NCBI GenBank assembly: GCA_902546765.1
Contig: CACCLG010000005.1
Location: 1 to 64,000, forward strand
Reading direction: 5' to 3'
Length of the DNA: 64,000 nt
Origin: an uncultured Pelagibacteraceae bacterium
GTDB taxonomy: Bacteria; Pseudomonadota; Alphaproteobacteria; Pelagibacterales; Pelagibacteraceae
A model generated the notes under the pieces. The model searched no databases and was not told where the DNA came from. It saw only the letters and a program-made list of their open reading frames with translations. Each line of letters opens with the position of its first letter. Within the stretch, counting starts at the first letter, position 1. The position numbers were made by a program, and so were the translations under genes. Shown here in pieces: positions 1 through 8,318 of this stretch.

Positions 1-619
1 TGCACATAAGTTTTCATCAGGTTCATTTACGGAGGGAAGATTGGCATCTAAAGCAGCTGTTAAATACATTCAGGATAAAAAAGCTGATGATATTCATGTT
101 TCTGATGAACAATTGGAGAAGTTGAAAGCAGAAATATTTAAACCGATAGAGAACTATACAGTTGGAAGGAACGAGATAACTGGTGGAACTGTTTCCCCAA
201 GTTATATACTTCCGATTCAAGGTCTTCAGAGACTTCAAAAAATTATGGATGAATATTGTGGTGGTTTGACCAATAATTACATGACCAATGACAATCTTCT
301 TAAAAAAGGCATCGAACAACTTGAAATGTTAGAGGAAGACCTGGAAAATGTTGGAGCAGAGGATTATCACCAATTAATGAGAGCTTGGGAGCTTAAACAT
401 AGAGCTGTGACCTCTCAATGTGTTACTCATCATACTCTTTTTAGAGAAGAAACACGTTGGCCAGGATATTATTACAGAGGCGATCACATGAAGCTTGATG
501 ATGAAAATTGGCATTGTTTAACTGTTTCTAGAAGAGATCCTGAGACAGGAAAATTTGAAATGGAGAAAAAGCCGGTTTATCATATAGTTGATGATAAAGA
601 GAAAAAACAAGCCTCTTAG
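1..619 (+). CDS. aprA: Adenylylsulfate (APS) reductase alpha subunit, C-terminal part
   Basis: Only the 3' end of the gene lies in the window. The reading frame is open from base 2, so the apparent TTG start at 41 is not the true start. The visible part opens with AHKFSSGSFTEGR and continues into the C-terminal region typical of AprA, including the stretch ETRWPGYYYRGDH. AprA is the FAD subunit that interconverts APS with sulfite and AMP. In an aerobic organism with sulfonate lyases next door, it most likely runs in the sulfite-oxidising direction. AprB would be expected upstream, outside the window. The family call is firm; the direction is inferred. Confidence 0.93.
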   Translation, partial: AHKFSSGSFTEGRLASKAAVKYIQDKKADDIHVSDEQLEKLKAEIFKPIENYTVGRNEITGGTVSPSYILPIQGLQRLQKIMDEYCGGLTNNYMTNDNLLKKGIEQLEMLEEDLENVGAEDYHQLMRAWELKHRAVTSQCVTHHTLFREETRWPGYYYRGDHMKLDDENWHCLTVSRRDPETGKFEMEKKPVYHIVDDKEKKQAS

Positions 620-637
620 AGACCACCCCAAATAATA

Positions 638-988
638 ATGAGCATTGTTGATAAATCTGATACTGAAATTATAAGTATTGCAGATCCTATCTGGCAAAAC
701 CTTGTTAAATCCTCAAATATTAAAGATTATGGGGGGTTTACTAGGGATTTGTCCTCACAAATGCTTTACGGAGCAAATGAAGTCGAGCTAGGTAAACAGT
801 GGTCAACCAATAAACTTTTGTCATCATTATCTGAAGGATGTAAGGCAATTGGATGTCTTAGAAGAGGAAAGTACGTTACGATAGTCTATAAACAGACAAG
901 CACTGAAGTGTCCGGAGATTTTTTAGGTAGGCTCGTCTTAGGAGATGAGGGAGACGAAGTCAAAGTCTTTGGAGCAACAATTTTTTAA
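638..988 (+). CDS. Uncharacterised 116-residue protein downstream of aprA
   Basis: This small soluble protein begins 18 bases after the aprA stop, in the same direction, so it is probably co-transcribed. There is no signal peptide or membrane segment. The size and the alternation of an N-terminal helical part with a C-terminal strand-rich part suggest an NTF2/SnoaL-like small alpha-beta fold, but that is only an impression. Two cysteines near residues 69 and 74 (GCKAIGC) could matter in a redox or sulfur context. I do not recognise the family. Its position ties it to sulfite/APS metabolism. Confidence 0.8.
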   Translation: MSIVDKSDTEIISIADPIWQNLVKSSNIKDYGGFTRDLSSQMLYGANEVELGKQWSTNKLLSSLSEGCKAIGCLRRGKYVTIVYKQTSTEVSGDFLGRLVLGDEGDEVKVFGATIF

Positions 989-990
989 TT

Positions 991-1029
991 TTAGCAAATA
1001 TTTCTTGCAAAGTGTTAAACTTGTGCTAA
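991..1029 (+). other. Stem-loop after the aprA-linked gene
   Basis: TTAGCA at 991-996 is complementary to TGCTAA at 1024-1029. An inner AAGT/ACTT pairing surrounds a short loop. No T-run follows, so it is not a standard intrinsic terminator. It may stabilise or process the upstream transcript, and it lies just before the next small reading frame. Confidence 0.3.
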
Positions 1030-1038
1030 TTGGCGGGT

Positions 1039-1182
1039 GTGACTAAGATATTTTTAAAAAAATCAAAAAAAATTAAATCAGTCACACTCAATTATTTAGT
1101 AAATCATGCAAAATCATTTGTATTTTTTGGCTTAGGCATTTACTGGTCAGTGATTGTAATAAGCACATTTTTAGGGTCTTAA
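1039..1182 (+). CDS. Possible 47-residue membrane peptide (GTG start)
   Basis: An open frame starts with GTG at 1039 and stops with TAA at 1180-1182. The product has a lysine-rich N-terminus (MTKIFLKKSKKIKS), then a hydrophobic segment with aromatic residues (FVFFGLGIYWSVIVISTFLG). This is a plausible single membrane span with a positive-inside flank. It fills the gap between the aprA-linked gene and the TauE-family exporter, both on the same strand. A weak GGCGGG lies immediately upstream. Its position suggests an accessory membrane component, but the function is unknown and the start is uncertain. Confidence 0.5.
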   Translation: MTKIFLKKSKKIKSVTLNYLVNHAKSFVFFGLGIYWSVIVISTFLGS

Positions 1183-1230
1183 TCTTAAGCAAATTGTTGA
1201 CTTTGTTTCCTTAGAGGAATATCAAAAAGC

Positions 1231-2319
1231 ATGGAGTATTTTCTTCCAATTGCTCAAGTAGAAATAAATTTACTTTTTATATTTGGATTAAGTCTTGTAG
1301 TTGGAATTTTATCAGGATTATTTGGTGTGGGCGGAGGTTTTTTAATGACACCGTTCTTAATATTTTTAGGCATTCCTCCCGCTTATGCAGTTCCAAATGA
1401 AGCAAGTAATATTTTAGGAACATCTGTTTCAGGATCTACAACACATTATTTAAAGGGTACTTTAGATTACAAAATGGGTTTAATGATTGTTGTTGGTGGA
1501 ACAATTGGAACATTGCTTGGAATTTTAACTTTTTCTTATTTTAAGGATATAGGAAAAATAAATGTAGTTATATCACTTGCGTATATGTACATCCTAGCAA
1601 TACTTGGAACATTAATGTTAATTCAAGGCGTATCCGAAATTGATAAGGCAAGAAAAAAAATTGTAGTAAAGAAAAAATTGCATACACACTATTGGATACA
1701 TGGCCTTCCTTTAAGAATGCGATTTAAAAAATCAAAATTATATGAAAGTGCATTTACACCAATTATTATTGGATTAGTTGTTGGATTTATTGCTGCAATC
1801 ATGGGTGTAGGAGGCGCATTTATTTTAGTTCCTGCCATGATTTATATAATTGGAATGCCAACAAAATTAATCCCAGGAACATCTTTATTTGTAACTATAT
1901 TTGTTAGTGCAATTGTTACAGTTTTACATGCATTTAATTATGGAACAATTGACTTAGTTTTAGTTTTTGTTCTTATATTGGGATCAATTATAGGAGTACA
2001 ACTAGGTCAAAAATTTGGAGAAAAAGTTGACAGCTCAGAATTTAAGACAATTTTAGCAATTCTTCTTCTTCTCGTTGGAATAGCAATTGCTTACGACACA
2101 TTTATTAAAGAAGAAAAAATAGTTGAAATAGTAATTAATGGATCAACAAGTCTTGGAAAAATTGGAGAATTTATTTTAAATTATTCTAAAGACTTACCAA
2201 TTTTTTATGGACTTACTTCAGTTATATTGGCAGTTGGTCTAGGAGTAGGGGCTGCTGTAATTAGAAATTATTTTTCAAAGTGGAATGCTTCTAGAGAGGC
2301 AAAATTAAAAGCCTCTTAA
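1231..2319 (+). CDS. TauE/SafE-family sulfite or sulfonate exporter
   Basis: This is a 362-residue polytopic membrane protein with the duplicated architecture of the TauE/SafE (DUF81) family. Each half carries a glycine-rich motif: GLFGVGGGFLMTPFLI near residue 30 and MGVGGAFILVPAMIYI near residue 190. A charged loop of about 40 residues separates the halves. Family members export sulfite or organosulfonates or act as anion permeases. Lying between aprA and the sulfonate lyase genes, it most likely disposes of sulfite or sulfate. It converges on the minus-strand exporter gene with a 4-base overlap of stop codons. Confidence 0.85.
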   Translation: MEYFLPIAQVEINLLFIFGLSLVVGILSGLFGVGGGFLMTPFLIFLGIPPAYAVPNEASNILGTSVSGSTTHYLKGTLDYKMGLMIVVGGTIGTLLGILTFSYFKDIGKINVVISLAYMYILAILGTLMLIQGVSEIDKARKKIVVKKKLHTHYWIHGLPLRMRFKKSKLYESAFTPIIIGLVVGFIAAIMGVGGAFILVPAMIYIIGMPTKLIPGTSLFVTIFVSAIVTVLHAFNYGTIDLVLVFVLILGSIIGVQLGQKFGEKVDSSEFKTILAILLLLVGIAIAYDTFIKEEKIVEIVINGSTSLGKIGEFILNYSKDLPIFYGLTSVILAVGLGVGAAVIRNYFSKWNASREAKLKAS

Positions 2320-3401
2320 TTTAAAACTATTTCACTTAAATAATTAATCGCAACCAAGCTTACAAATCCCACAGTTAAAAGAGATACAAATCCGACTATA
2401 AACGGCTTGTATCCCATTTTATTTAAGTCTTTTAGATTTGTAGACAATCCTATTGCAGCCATGGCCATTGTTAAAAATATTTTTGAGGAAATTTTTATTG
2501 TATTAACGAAGTCGACCCACATTTCTTTTCCTGTTACACTTGTATTATAGAAAAATACATCTCCAATATTTCTTAAAATAATAAATGCAATAAAACCTAA
2601 TACAAAATATGGAAAAATTTTAACAACCGAATACTTTTGATCGTGATTTTGACCCCTATTATATAGATAAGCGAATAAAGGTATCATTATAACAAGAAAT
2701 GTATTTCTAATTAGCTTTGTAACTGTCGCTATATTTAGAGTTTCAGGACTATTAAATTGTTGATCGTAAATAAGACCAGCCGCAGCTACTTGTGAGGTCT
2801 CGTGTATTGCAGTTCCAAGAAATAAACCAACAAATAATGGATCTCCATCAAAATAAATGTTGGCAAAATAAGGATATATTAACATTGCTAGAATACCGAA
2901 CAATGTCATATTAGCTACAGCATATGCCACCTCACTTTTCTTTGCGTTAATTACCGGCGCTGTCGCAATAATAGCTGTTGTTCCACAAACGGTGCTACCA
3001 ATCGCAATTAAGTAAGACATTCCTCTTGATATTTTGAGTTTTTGAATGAGAAGTTTTATGACGATCAATACACTAATAATACATACAATTATTAAAGGAA
3101 TAGCTATCGATCCAAATTTTATAAATTCGAAAGGTTTTAATTGAATTCCTAAACAAATAATACCAAGTTTAAGAATATTCTTTTGAGTAAAGTCCAATCC
3201 AATTAAAAAACCTGCCCTAATATTAAAAATATTTCCTAAAATTAAACCTAAAATAATTGCAATCATTGCTGTTGAAATAGGACTGTTTTCATATCCCAAC
3301 AATTCAATTCCAATAATATTATTTAAACCTTCAGAAAAAGAATAAAGTATAAAAGCTAAAACTATACCAGGTAATAAATTTAAAGGATGTTTTAAAGTCA
3401 A
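2316..3401 (-). CDS. YeiH/UPF0324-family putative sulfate exporter
   Basis: This 361-residue protein has about ten hydrophobic segments. Its pattern, with NSPISTAMIAIILGLILGN near residue 38, GSTVCGTTAIIATAPVI in the middle and AMAAIGLSTNL towards the end, is that of the YeiH (Cons_hypoth698) family. These proteins are often annotated as sulfate exporters and are frequent neighbours of sulfonate-degrading genes. It lies 13 bases downstream of suyB on the same strand and is probably co-transcribed with suyAB. It would remove sulfite or sulfate released by the lyase. Transport substrate is inferred from context. Confidence 0.85.
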   Translation of the reverse strand: MTLKHPLNLLPGIVLAFILYSFSEGLNNIIGIELLGYENSPISTAMIAIILGLILGNIFNIRAGFLIGLDFTQKNILKLGIICLGIQLKPFEFIKFGSIAIPLIIVCIISVLIVIKLLIQKLKISRGMSYLIAIGSTVCGTTAIIATAPVINAKKSEVAYAVANMTLFGILAMLIYPYFANIYFDGDPLFVGLFLGTAIHETSQVAAAGLIYDQQFNSPETLNIATVTKLIRNTFLVIMIPLFAYLYNRGQNHDQKYSVVKIFPYFVLGFIAFIILRNIGDVFFYNTSVTGKEMWVDFVNTIKISSKIFLTMAMAAIGLSTNLKDLNKMGYKPFIVGFVSLLTVGFVSLVAINYLSEIVLN

Positions 3402-3414
3402 GTGTAGTTAAAGT

Positions 3415-4581
3415 TTATGCACTTCTATAAAGCTTAGTCATTACAAATTCTTTATGACCTAAAGCTTCAGCGCAGGTAAGTCTACCATTAGCTACTCTTA
3501 ATGTAGCTTTAATAAGTTCATCTCCAGCTTGATCTAAATTCATTTCTCTTGAAAGTATTTTAGATACATCAACATCAATATGTTCACTCATAGTTTTTGC
3601 TGTTAATGGGTTAGCCGTTAACTTAATGACTGGCTCAATTGGATTTCCTATAATGTTCCCTTGTCCTGTTGGAAATAAATGAATATTATATCCACCTGCC
3701 GCTTGCAAAGTTACGCATTCAGCGGCTGCCGATGAAGTATCCATAAAATATAAACCAGGCCCCTTAGTTGGTTCTTCAGCAGGTTCTAAGACATCTATAA
3801 ATTGTCTTGAACCAATTTTTTGAAAATTACCAAATGCTTTTTCCTCAATAGTTGTGAGACCACCTGCAATATTTCCAGCTGTAGGTTGACTTTCAGACAA
3901 ATCATCCGTTGCTTCTTTTAAAATAAAATCATTATAAGCATTCCAAGTTTTTTTAAACTTTTCTTGTGCCTCTGGTGTTTTTCCTCTTTTTTCACAAACA
4001 GTTTCAGCTCCAGTTAGTTCTGAAGTTTCTCCAAAACATAAATGAACACCTAGAGGTTCTAATTTATCCATTAAGTTTCCAACCGTAGGGTTTGATGCAA
4101 GTCCAGATGTTGTATCTGACTCACCACATTTAACAGAAATCCATAAATCACTTATTGGCCTTTCTTCTCTCTGTTTTTCTGAAGCCCAAATTGAAAATTC
4201 TTGTGCTTTTTTTGAAACTTTCGCAATTGTATCAATATCTCCAACACCCTCTATACTGAAACCTTCAACTGGTTTTCCAGTAACTGCAATTGCATCTACA
4301 ATTCTTTTTGTCCATTTGGGTTCAATGCCAATAACTATCACTGCTGCAACATTTGGATTTCTACCTGTCCCAATCATAGTTCTAAAGTGTAATTCTAGGT
4401 CAGCACCAAATTGCAATCTTCCGTAAGAATGAGGCAATGCGATTGTTCCTTTAATATTATTTGCAACTGCTTCTGCGCAAGCATTTGAAATATCGTCCAC
4501 AGGGAGTATTATCACATGGTTTCTTGTTCCAGATCTGCCGTCTTCTCTTTTATAACCTAAAAATGATTTTGGAATTTCCAT
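3415..4581 (-). CDS. suyB: (2R)-sulfolactate sulfo-lyase, beta subunit
   Basis: This 388-residue protein belongs to the UxaA/altronate-dehydratase-like C-terminal family. It begins [20 protein letters not shown], which closely matches the SuyB start, and contains the conserved [16 protein letters not shown] region. With SuyA it splits (R)-3-sulfolactate into pyruvate and sulfite in the cytoplasm. The gene follows suyA by one base, which is typical of the two-subunit enzyme. Altronate or galactarate dehydratase is the alternative. The short length, separate small subunit and sulfur-rich neighbourhood (xsc, TauE, YeiH, aprA) favour SuyB. Confidence 0.9.
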   Translation of the reverse strand: MEIPKSFLGYKREDGRSGTRNHVIILPVDDISNACAEAVANNIKGTIALPHSYGRLQFGADLELHFRTMIGTGRNPNVAAVIVIGIEPKWTKRIVDAIAVTGKPVEGFSIEGVGDIDTIAKVSKKAQEFSIWASEKQREERPISDLWISVKCGESDTTSGLASNPTVGNLMDKLEPLGVHLCFGETSELTGAETVCEKRGKTPEAQEKFKKTWNAYNDFILKEATDDLSESQPTAGNIAGGLTTIEEKAFGNFQKIGSRQFIDVLEPAEEPTKGPGLYFMDTSSAAAECVTLQAAGGYNIHLFPTGQGNIIGNPIEPVIKLTANPLTAKTMSEHIDVDVSKILSREMNLDQAGDELIKATLRVANGRLTCAEALGHKEFVMTKLYRSA

Positions 4582-4582
4582 C

Positions 4583-4870
4583 TTACCATTTCTTAGTTTT
4601 TACATTATGAACGTGAACGTGTTCACCTTTTTTAATCGACTTAACTACCTTACCAATATCGTGTCCATATTTTAAAATAGTATCACCCTCATTTAAGTCA
4701 ATCATTGCTATTTTGTGACCTAAAGGAATTTCATCCTTTGATTGAATTTGAACAGATTTATCATTCTCCATTACCCAACAATTACAGTCTTGGCTTGGTG
4801 TAATTTTTTCTATGACAACCACGCCTACATTATCTTTTTCGTCGTGAATTATTATATCTGTGTTTGCCAT
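4583..4870 (-). CDS. suyA: (2R)-sulfolactate sulfo-lyase, alpha subunit (SAF domain)
   Basis: This small SAF-domain protein carries [11 protein letters not shown] near its start and [20 protein letters not shown] near its end, as in the small subunit of sulfolactate sulfo-lyase and the N-terminus of altronate dehydratases. I chose the ATG at 4868-4870, giving 95 residues starting [13 protein letters not shown], because it matches the family start. An upstream in-frame extension to 4903 (TTG then ATG) would add 11 residues without similarity. It is divergent from xsc, with under 100 bases between the two starts, so one regulatory region probably serves both. Confidence 0.88.
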   Translation of the reverse strand: MANTDIIIHDEKDNVGVVVIEKITPSQDCNCWVMENDKSVQIQSKDEIPLGHKIAMIDLNEGDTILKYGHDIGKVVKSIKKGEHVHVHNVKTKKW

Positions 4871-4962
4871 TGTGACGATTTCTTTGTTTGAAATTTGCAT
4901 CAACTTATATATTAATCGGACTCTTTAACAATTAAAAAAATAGAATTTAGGACATCATTGTT

Positions 4963-6747
4963 ATGACTAAAATGACGACCGAGGAAGCTTTTGTAAAAGT
5001 CCTTCAGATGCATGGCATAGAACATGCTTTTGGAATTATTGGGTCTGCGTTCATGCCAATTTCAGATATTTTTCCTTCAGCAGGAATTACTTTTTGGGAT
5101 GTAGCACACGAAACAAACGGGGGATTGATTGCAGATGGATACACAAGAGCGACAGGAAAAATGTCCATGGTTATTGCACAAAATGGTCCGGGAATTACAG
5201 GTTTAGTTACACCAATTAAAACTGCTTATTGGAATCACACTCCTTTACTTTTAGTAACACCACAAGCCGCGAACAAAACTATGGGGCAAGGTGGCTTCCA
5301 AGAAGTAGAACAGATGAATTTATTCAAAGACATGGTTTGTTATCAAGAAGAAGTTAGAGATCCTTCTAGAATGGCTGAGGTTTTAAACAGAGTTATTGAA
5401 AAAGCATTTAGAGGATCAGCCCCTGCACAAATAAATGTACCAAGAGATTACTGGACACAAGTTATAGATATTGAATTACCTCCAATTGTAAGATTTGAAA
5501 GGCAAGGTGGGGGACAAGATGCAATTGATAAAGCAGCAAAATTATTATCTGATGCAAAATTTCCAGTAATATTATCAGGAGCAGGAGTTGTAATTGGTGG
5601 AGCCATAGAAGATTGTAAAAAATTAGCTGAGAAATTAGATGCCCCTGTTTGTAATGGATATCAACATAATGATAGTTTTCCAGGAAGCCATCCCTTGGCG
5701 GTTGGACCATTGGGTTACAATGGATCTAAAGCAGCAATGGAATTGATCTCAAAAGCTGACGTAGTTTTGGCATTAGGCACAAGACTAAATCCATTTTCAA
5801 CTCTTCCAGGTTATGGAATAGATTATTGGCCAAAAGATGCCACTATAATTCAAGTAGATATGAATCCAGATAGAATTGGATTAACAAAAAAAGTTACAGT
5901 TGGAATTTGTGGAGATGCAAAATTAGTTTCACAACAAATTTTACAAAAACTTTCATCTAATGCTGGAGATAACAATAGAGAAGAAAGGAGAAATTTAATA
6001 CATAAAACAAAATCAGCATGGCTACAAACTCTTACTAGCCTAGATCATGAAGATGATGATCCAGGGACTGTTTGGAATAAAGAAGCAAGAGAAAGAGACT
6101 CAGATCGAATGTCTCCGAGACAAGCATGGAGAGCAATTCAAGTTGGAATGCCAGATAATGTAATTATTTCAAGTGACATAGGAAATAATTGTGCAATTGG
6201 AAACGCTTATCCAACTTTTGAAAAAGGAAGAAAATATTTAGCACCAGGCTTATTTGGTCCTTGTGGATATGGTTTCCCATCGATTTTAGGAGCAAAAATT
6301 GGATGTCCTGATACACCAGTAATTGGTTTTGCAGGTGATGGTGCATTTGGAATATCTATGAATGAGATGAGTTCGTGCGCAAGAAAAGAATGGCCAGCAA
6401 TTACAATGGTTATTTTTAGAAATTATCAGTGGGGTGCAGAAAAAAGAAATTCAATTTTATGGTTCGATGATAATTTTGTTGGAACAGAACTTGATCCAGA
6501 ATTAAGTTACGCAAAGGTAGCAACTGCTTGCGGTTTAAAAGGAGTTACTGTTAAAACAATGGAAGAAACTACAGCTGCAATTAAACAATCTTGTGAAGAT
6601 CAAAAACAAGGAATTACAACATTTATTGAAGTTATCTTAAATCAAGAATTAGGCGAGCCATTTAGAAGAGATGCAATGAAAAAACCTGTTCGTGTGGCTG
6701 GGATTAAAAAAGAGGATATGAAACCTCAAAAATCACTAGTAAATTAA
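4963..6747 (+). CDS. xsc: Sulfoacetaldehyde acetyltransferase
   Basis: This 594-residue protein is a thiamine-diphosphate enzyme. The N-terminal Pyr domain carries the conserved glutamate at residue 50 in VAHETNGG. The cofactor motif GDGAFGISMNEM (458 onward) ends in a conserved RN, and the length matches Xsc. The opening GIIGSAFMPISDIFPSAGI is characteristic of Xsc rather than acetolactate synthase. It converts sulfoacetaldehyde and phosphate into acetyl phosphate and sulfite. It is transcribed away from suyAB and followed by an 11-bp perfect palindrome. No phosphate acetyltransferase gene lies in the window, although one would be needed to use the acetyl phosphate. Confidence 0.93.
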   Translation: MTKMTTEEAFVKVLQMHGIEHAFGIIGSAFMPISDIFPSAGITFWDVAHETNGGLIADGYTRATGKMSMVIAQNGPGITGLVTPIKTAYWNHTPLLLVTPQAANKTMGQGGFQEVEQMNLFKDMVCYQEEVRDPSRMAEVLNRVIEKAFRGSAPAQINVPRDYWTQVIDIELPPIVRFERQGGGQDAIDKAAKLLSDAKFPVILSGAGVVIGGAIEDCKKLAEKLDAPVCNGYQHNDSFPGSHPLAVGPLGYNGSKAAMELISKADVVLALGTRLNPFSTLPGYGIDYWPKDATIIQVDMNPDRIGLTKKVTVGICGDAKLVSQQILQKLSSNAGDNNREERRNLIHKTKSAWLQTLTSLDHEDDDPGTVWNKEARERDSDRMSPRQAWRAIQVGMPDNVIISSDIGNNCAIGNAYPTFEKGRKYLAPGLFGPCGYGFPSILGAKIGCPDTPVIGFAGDGAFGISMNEMSSCARKEWPAITMVIFRNYQWGAEKRNSILWFDDNFVGTELDPELSYAKVATACGLKGVTVKTMEETTAAIKQSCEDQKQGITTFIEVILNQELGEPFRRDAMKKPVRVAGIKKEDMKPQKSLVN

Positions 6748-6763
6748 CTAAACAAATTTAATA

Positions 6764-6788
6764 ATTATGTATATTGTATATACATAAT
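6764..6788 (+). terminator. Perfect 11-bp AT-rich palindrome after xsc
   Basis: ATTATGTATAT at 6764-6774 is exactly complementary to ATATACATAAT at 6778-6788 with a TGT loop. The following bases (ATATTTTC) are T-rich but not a clean T-run. Position just after the xsc stop suggests a terminator or transcript-stabilising hairpin that separates xsc from the next operon. As a dyad it could also be an operator. Confidence 0.45.
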
Positions 6789-6811
6789 ATATTTTCATAA
6801 TCTGTAAAATT

Positions 6812-8116
6812 TTGAGACTAATTAATGACAACAGCTGTGTTTGGATAAACCAACTTCAAGCTAGGAATAACACTAAAATATTATCGGAAAATTTAATTTG
6901 TGATTATCTTATAGTCGGAGCTGGATATACTGGTTTATCTGCAGCTAGAAAACTTTCTGAAATTAAAAGAACATCAAAAATTATTGTAATAGATGCGCAA
7001 TTGGCAGGTGAAGGTGGTAGTGGAAGAAACTCCGGTTACTTAGTGGATACAACTTTAAATGATGGATTTACGTCAAACAAAGATATTAATAATTATAAAA
7101 CTAAAACAAAAATTTATGATTTAGGTATTAAAACTGTCAAAAAATATATTAAAGAATTTCAAGTCGATTGTGATTGGAACGAATGTGGAAAATATTTTGC
7201 ATCCTCAAGTCCAAAAGATGAAGATAAAGCAAGATTATTTGGCAAACTTCTAAATGAGCTGGGTTTTCAAAATGAAGTATTAGATAAATCAAAATTTAAA
7301 GATAGGTTAGGAACCTCTTTTTACAAAATTGGAGTTTATACAAAAGGTGGAATACTTTTAAATCCTGCTAAATTAGCAAGATCAATGATTGGTACTTTGC
7401 CAGACAATGTTGAATTATATGAAAATACAGAGTTATTAAATTGGAAAAAAGTTTCAAATAATATTGAGTGTCAATTTGAAAAAAATCAAATTAAAGCAAA
7501 AAAAATAATATTTTGTACTAATGGGTTTTTAAAATCATTAAATATTGAAAAAAATTTTTGTTTTCCAATTACTCTTACAGCTAGTATGACACGCCCTCTA
7601 ACAGAAAATGAATTTAAAGAAATAGGGTCTCCAAAGGAGTGGGGGGTGTTACCAATTAGACCTATGGGAGCAACCATTAGAACCACGAAAGATCGTAGAA
7701 TATTAATTAGAAATACTGCTGAAGTTAAAAACCCTTATTCAATGGAGAGATCAAAATTAATTAAAAAATCTAAATTACATCTTGCTGGGATTAAAAAAAG
7801 ATTTCCAAATTTGCCTGATAATATAATAGAAAATAGTTGGTCTGGTATTGTTTGTAGAAGTGGTAATAGTTCACAAATTTTTAAAAAAATTGATAATAAT
7901 ATTTATGCTGCAGGCTGTTACAACGGTTCAGGTATTGGAGTAGGAACTTTATTTGGTGAACAAATAGCATTAATGGCTACTGACCAACAATCTGATGAAA
8001 TATCTGTTATAGATGAAAGACAAAAACCCAATTGGTTACCACCTCAACCCTTTTTAAATCTAGGAATTCACACTAGATTAGCCTACGAAAGAATTAGAGC
8101 AAGGTCTGATGTTTAA
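6812..8116 (+). CDS. FAD-dependent oxidoreductase (DAO family), candidate amine/taurine dehydrogenase
   Basis: This 434-residue protein has an N-terminal Rossmann motif VGAGYTG at residues 35-41 and the conserved GEGGSGRNSG segment at 66-75, as in gamma-glutamylputrescine oxidase and related amine-oxidising enzymes. A C-terminal CYNGSGIGVGTLFG is the second FAD-contact region. It starts with TTG. Lying next to xsc, it could deaminate taurine to sulfoacetaldehyde as TauY does, but another amine or amino acid is equally possible. It overlaps the next small gene by 8 bases. Family call is firm; substrate is inferred. Confidence 0.85.
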   Translation: MRLINDNSCVWINQLQARNNTKILSENLICDYLIVGAGYTGLSAARKLSEIKRTSKIIVIDAQLAGEGGSGRNSGYLVDTTLNDGFTSNKDINNYKTKTKIYDLGIKTVKKYIKEFQVDCDWNECGKYFASSSPKDEDKARLFGKLLNELGFQNEVLDKSKFKDRLGTSFYKIGVYTKGGILLNPAKLARSMIGTLPDNVELYENTELLNWKKVSNNIECQFEKNQIKAKKIIFCTNGFLKSLNIEKNFCFPITLTASMTRPLTENEFKEIGSPKEWGVLPIRPMGATIRTTKDRRILIRNTAEVKNPYSMERSKLIKKSKLHLAGIKKRFPNLPDNIIENSWSGIVCRSGNSSQIFKKIDNNIYAAGCYNGSGIGVGTLFGEQIALMATDQQSDEISVIDERQKPNWLPPQPFLNLGIHTRLAYERIRARSDV

Positions 8117-8318
8117 AATAAATAATAACTTAAAAATTTTTTTACTTGTATTAATAGCTATACTTGTTCTTTTTTTTACAAAAGGAAAATATGGAGAATT
8201 TAGTAAAAGCAAATCAATAAAGGCATGTATAATTGCACAAAAAAGTAAATCTAAGGATAAACCTATAGAGGAGATCAAAATTTTTTGTGAAAAGGAAGTA
8301 ACAAAAAAAATAGATTAA
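8109..8318 (+). CDS. Small membrane-anchored protein with two cysteines
   Basis: This 69-residue product has a strongly hydrophobic segment at residues 9-23, preceded by a few polar residues. The soluble tail is lysine-rich and has Cys40 and Cys60. It looks like an N-terminally anchored periplasmic protein in which the cysteines could form a disulfide or hold a cofactor. It overlaps the FAD oxidoreductase by 8 bases and the aminotransferase by one, so the three are probably translationally coupled. The layout resembles the 108-residue protein at 17675-18001. I recognise no family. Confidence 0.7.
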   Translation: MFKINNNLKIFLLVLIAILVLFFTKGKYGEFSKSKSIKACIIAQKSKSKDKPIEEIKIFCEKEVTKKID

